From positions 62,001 through 126,000 of the forward strand of contig NZ_JACAIS010000010.1 of assembly GCF_030325625.1 (NCBI RefSeq): a stretch of 64,000 nt of DNA, written 5' to 3'. Every line of letters starts with the position of its first letter. Positions within the stretch are counted from its first letter, which is position 1. The notes below the pieces were generated by a model that saw only the letters and a program-made list of their open reading frames with translations, ran no database searches and was not told the origin of the DNA. The DNA comes from Sphingobacterium sp. N143. Lineage in GTDB: Bacteria > Bacteroidota > Bacteroidia > Sphingobacteriales > Sphingobacteriaceae. Below are positions 62,489 through 64,000 of the stretch, in pieces. Made by a program: the position numbers and the translations under genes.

Positions 62489-62872
62489 ATGAAAAAAGAA
62501 GCAACCTTAAGCACGAATGGGGGCTGTAAAACACGTGTCCTGGCTATAAAGGATACGATGGAAATCCTGGCGGGCAAATGGAAATTCCATATTATAGGCA
62601 CCTTGATGCTGGTCGATAAATTGCGTTTTATGGAATTATTACGCGAGGTCGATGGGATTGGAGCAAAAATGCTTTCCAAGGAACTTCAGGATCTGGAAAT
62701 GAATCATCTGATAAAAAGAACAGTATTAAATACTAAACCACTTACGGTGGAATATGAATTGACAGCATGTGGGAAGACGCTGGGGCCTATTATTGATGAA
62801 ATCGCCAAATGGGGAATTACTTACAGAAGCACACTTTATAATAAGAATGAAACCAAGGAATCTTTAATGTGA
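62489..62872 (+). CDS. HxlR-family transcriptional regulator
   Basis: A winged-helix regulator of 127 residues: MEILAGKWKFHIIGTLMLVD, LRFMELLREVDGIGAKMLSK, LQDLEMNHLIKRTVLNTKP and LTVEYELTACGKTLGPIIDE. GGCKTRVLAIKDT at the N-terminus carries the conserved Cys of the redox-sensing members (Cys12). AAGGAG lies 8 nt before the ATG. It is divergent from the YceI gene, which is its likely target. Confidence 0.95.
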   Translation: MKKEATLSTNGGCKTRVLAIKDTMEILAGKWKFHIIGTLMLVDKLRFMELLREVDGIGAKMLSKELQDLEMNHLIKRTVLNTKPLTVEYELTACGKTLGPIIDEIAKWGITYRSTLYNKNETKESLM

Positions 62873-62993
62873 GTATAATATTTGCGTCTGTAAAGAACCT
62901 GATACGTTTTACCTGATTTGTATTGCTGGCAGTTTAAAAAAATATAATAATCGTATGTTTGTTATAGAAGCATATCTATAAAACAAAAAAAAG

Positions 62994-64000
62994 ATGCGGT
63001 TACAACGATTTTTTTATCTATCCATAAGTGTTTTGGGAATCAGCAGCTGCGGCATTACCAAAAACGTAAAACATCAAGAAATCTCATTTGATGAGGGAGT
63101 CAAACAGATTAACCATATCGTGGTGGTCTATATGGAAAACCATAGTTTTGATAATTTGTATGGAGAGTTTAAAGGTGCCAATGGGATTGCAAATGCCCAA
63201 AAGAGTAAGTTTCTACAAGTAGATGAACATGGAAAGATCTATCAATATCTACCTGAAATTCCAAGAAATAATTCTTTTCCTACCAATCTTCCCAATCAAT
63301 TTTTCAACATAGACCAATTTGTTCCTTCTGATAAACCTACACCGGATGTAACGCACCGTTTTTATCATAATCAGCTGCAAATCAATGGCGGAAAGATGGA
63401 TAAGTTTGCGCTGTACAATGATTCCAAAGGGCTGGCGATGGGGTACTATAGTACTGAAAAATTGCCCTTGTTTCCGTTTGCTCAAAAATATACACTGTGC
63501 GATAATTTCTTTCAGAGTGTATTTGGGGGATCTTACCTGAATCATGTTTACCTGATTTCAGCCGCTATACCGGTTTGGCCCAATGCACCGAAATCATTAA
63601 TTGCACAACTGGATACTGAAGGCAAGATGATTAAGGACGGTATTGTCACACCTGATGGTTACGCGATCAATCATGTGCTTTCGAAAAATAAACCTTATCC
63701 TGCTAAATCTGATTTGTCTAAACTATTGCCAGCCCAGACAATGCCTACTATCGGTGACCGTCTGACGGAAAAAAATGTAAGTTGGGCCTGGTATTCTGAA
63801 GGATGGGATGATGCGGTAGCTGGACGTAAAAACAACTTTGCCTATAATCATGAGCCTTTCCTCTATTTTGCCAATTATGCGGAAGGAACGGAGGGGCGAA
63901 AGCATATGAAAGATCAAAATGACTTTATCAAAGCAGCGAAAGATGGTACTCTTCCCAGTGTTTCTTTTGTAAAGCCGGGCGGTGGAAATGATGAACACCC
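62994..64000 (+). CDS. Phosphoesterase / phospholipase C family lipoprotein, N-terminal part (cut by window edge)
   Basis: About 335 residues are visible and the frame is open to the window end. The lipobox is in YLSISVLGISSCGIT. INHIVVVYMENHSFDNLYGE is the metal and nucleophile motif of the acid phosphatase AcpA / phospholipase C group of the alkaline-phosphatase fold (Glu and Asn as metal ligands). KYTLCDNFFQSVFGGSYLNH, MPTIGDRLTEKNVSWAWYSE and LPSVSFVKPGG follow in the family order. It hydrolyses phosphomonoesters or phospholipid heads outside the cell. The C-terminus, with the last metal ligands, is outside the window. Confidence 0.92.
   Translation, partial: MRLQRFFYLSISVLGISSCGITKNVKHQEISFDEGVKQINHIVVVYMENHSFDNLYGEFKGANGIANAQKSKFLQVDEHGKIYQYLPEIPRNNSFPTNLPNQFFNIDQFVPSDKPTPDVTHRFYHNQLQINGGKMDKFALYNDSKGLAMGYYSTEKLPLFPFAQKYTLCDNFFQSVFGGSYLNHVYLISAAIPVWPNAPKSLIAQLDTEGKMIKDGIVTPDGYAINHVLSKNKPYPAKSDLSKLLPAQTMPTIGDRLTEKNVSWAWYSEGWDDAVAGRKNNFAYNHEPFLYFANYAEGTEGRKHMKDQNDFIKAAKDGTLPSVSFVKPGGGNDEH

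Overview
The window looks like a chromosome segment of a Bacteroidota species, most likely Sphingobacterium or a close Sphingobacteriaceae relative. The evidence is a SusC/SusD pair, an Oar-type TonB receptor, many lipoproteins with Bacteroidota-style signals, promoters of the TTTG / TAnnTTTG type and very few Shine-Dalgarno sites. The genus is inferred from gene content and style, not from a marker gene. No rRNA, tRNA, CRISPR array or complete insertion sequence was seen.

Layout. 1-5 kb: a divergent LacI-type regulator (cut by the left edge) and a xylose operon (xylulokinase, xylose isomerase, Na+/sugar symporter), with a perfect LacI-type palindrome between them. 5-20 kb: housekeeping and stand-alone genes: gamma-glutamyltranspeptidase, 2H phosphoesterase, an NRAMP transporter fused to a universal-stress domain, a long PurF-type amidotransferase, a dicarboxylate/amino-acid symporter, Lon, a TPR protein, ferritin, a lipoprotein and GpmI. 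20-27 kb: DUF4783 protein, nadC, plsY, an M48 lipoprotein protease, a membrane protein and a large Oar-like TonB receptor with a clear promoter. 27.5-38 kb: a polysaccharide utilisation locus (GH105/88, GH31, SusC, SusD, FAS1-like lipoprotein, PL6 lyase). Its two transcription units share a bipartite promoter element with identical spacing.

38-45 kb: an accessory stretch of small and stand-alone genes. It includes an 11-bp tandem repeat in front of a 76-residue protein that resembles a broken piece of a TnpB RuvC domain, a repeat protein of the DKNYY kind, small unknowns, DUF3050, DinB, a beta-lactamase-fold hydrolase, GNAT and DUF4180 genes. 45-54 kb: redox and stress genes: DyP peroxidase, methyltransferase, Ntn-hydrolase, OsmC with a divergent Crp/Fnr gene, a LysR gene divergent from an MdaB/YgiN-like quinone pair, GNAT and EamA genes. 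54-64 kb: a secreted glutaminase-like DUF4965 protein, membrane proteins, a VOC protein, an apparent lipoprotein toxin with a 7-nt overlapping small partner gene, a compact structured-RNA candidate, HPP and DUF1275 membrane proteins, a YceI lipoprotein divergent from an HxlR regulator, and the start of a lipoprotein phosphoesterase cut by the right edge.

The strongest leads for something new are: (1) the lipoprotein toxin/immunity-like pair at 58.4-59.5 kb; (2) the roughly 165-nt structured RNA candidate at 59.62-59.79 kb, directly upstream of it; (3) the TnpB-like fragment with iteron-like repeats at 38.3-38.6 kb; (4) the shared promoter element of the polysaccharide locus.
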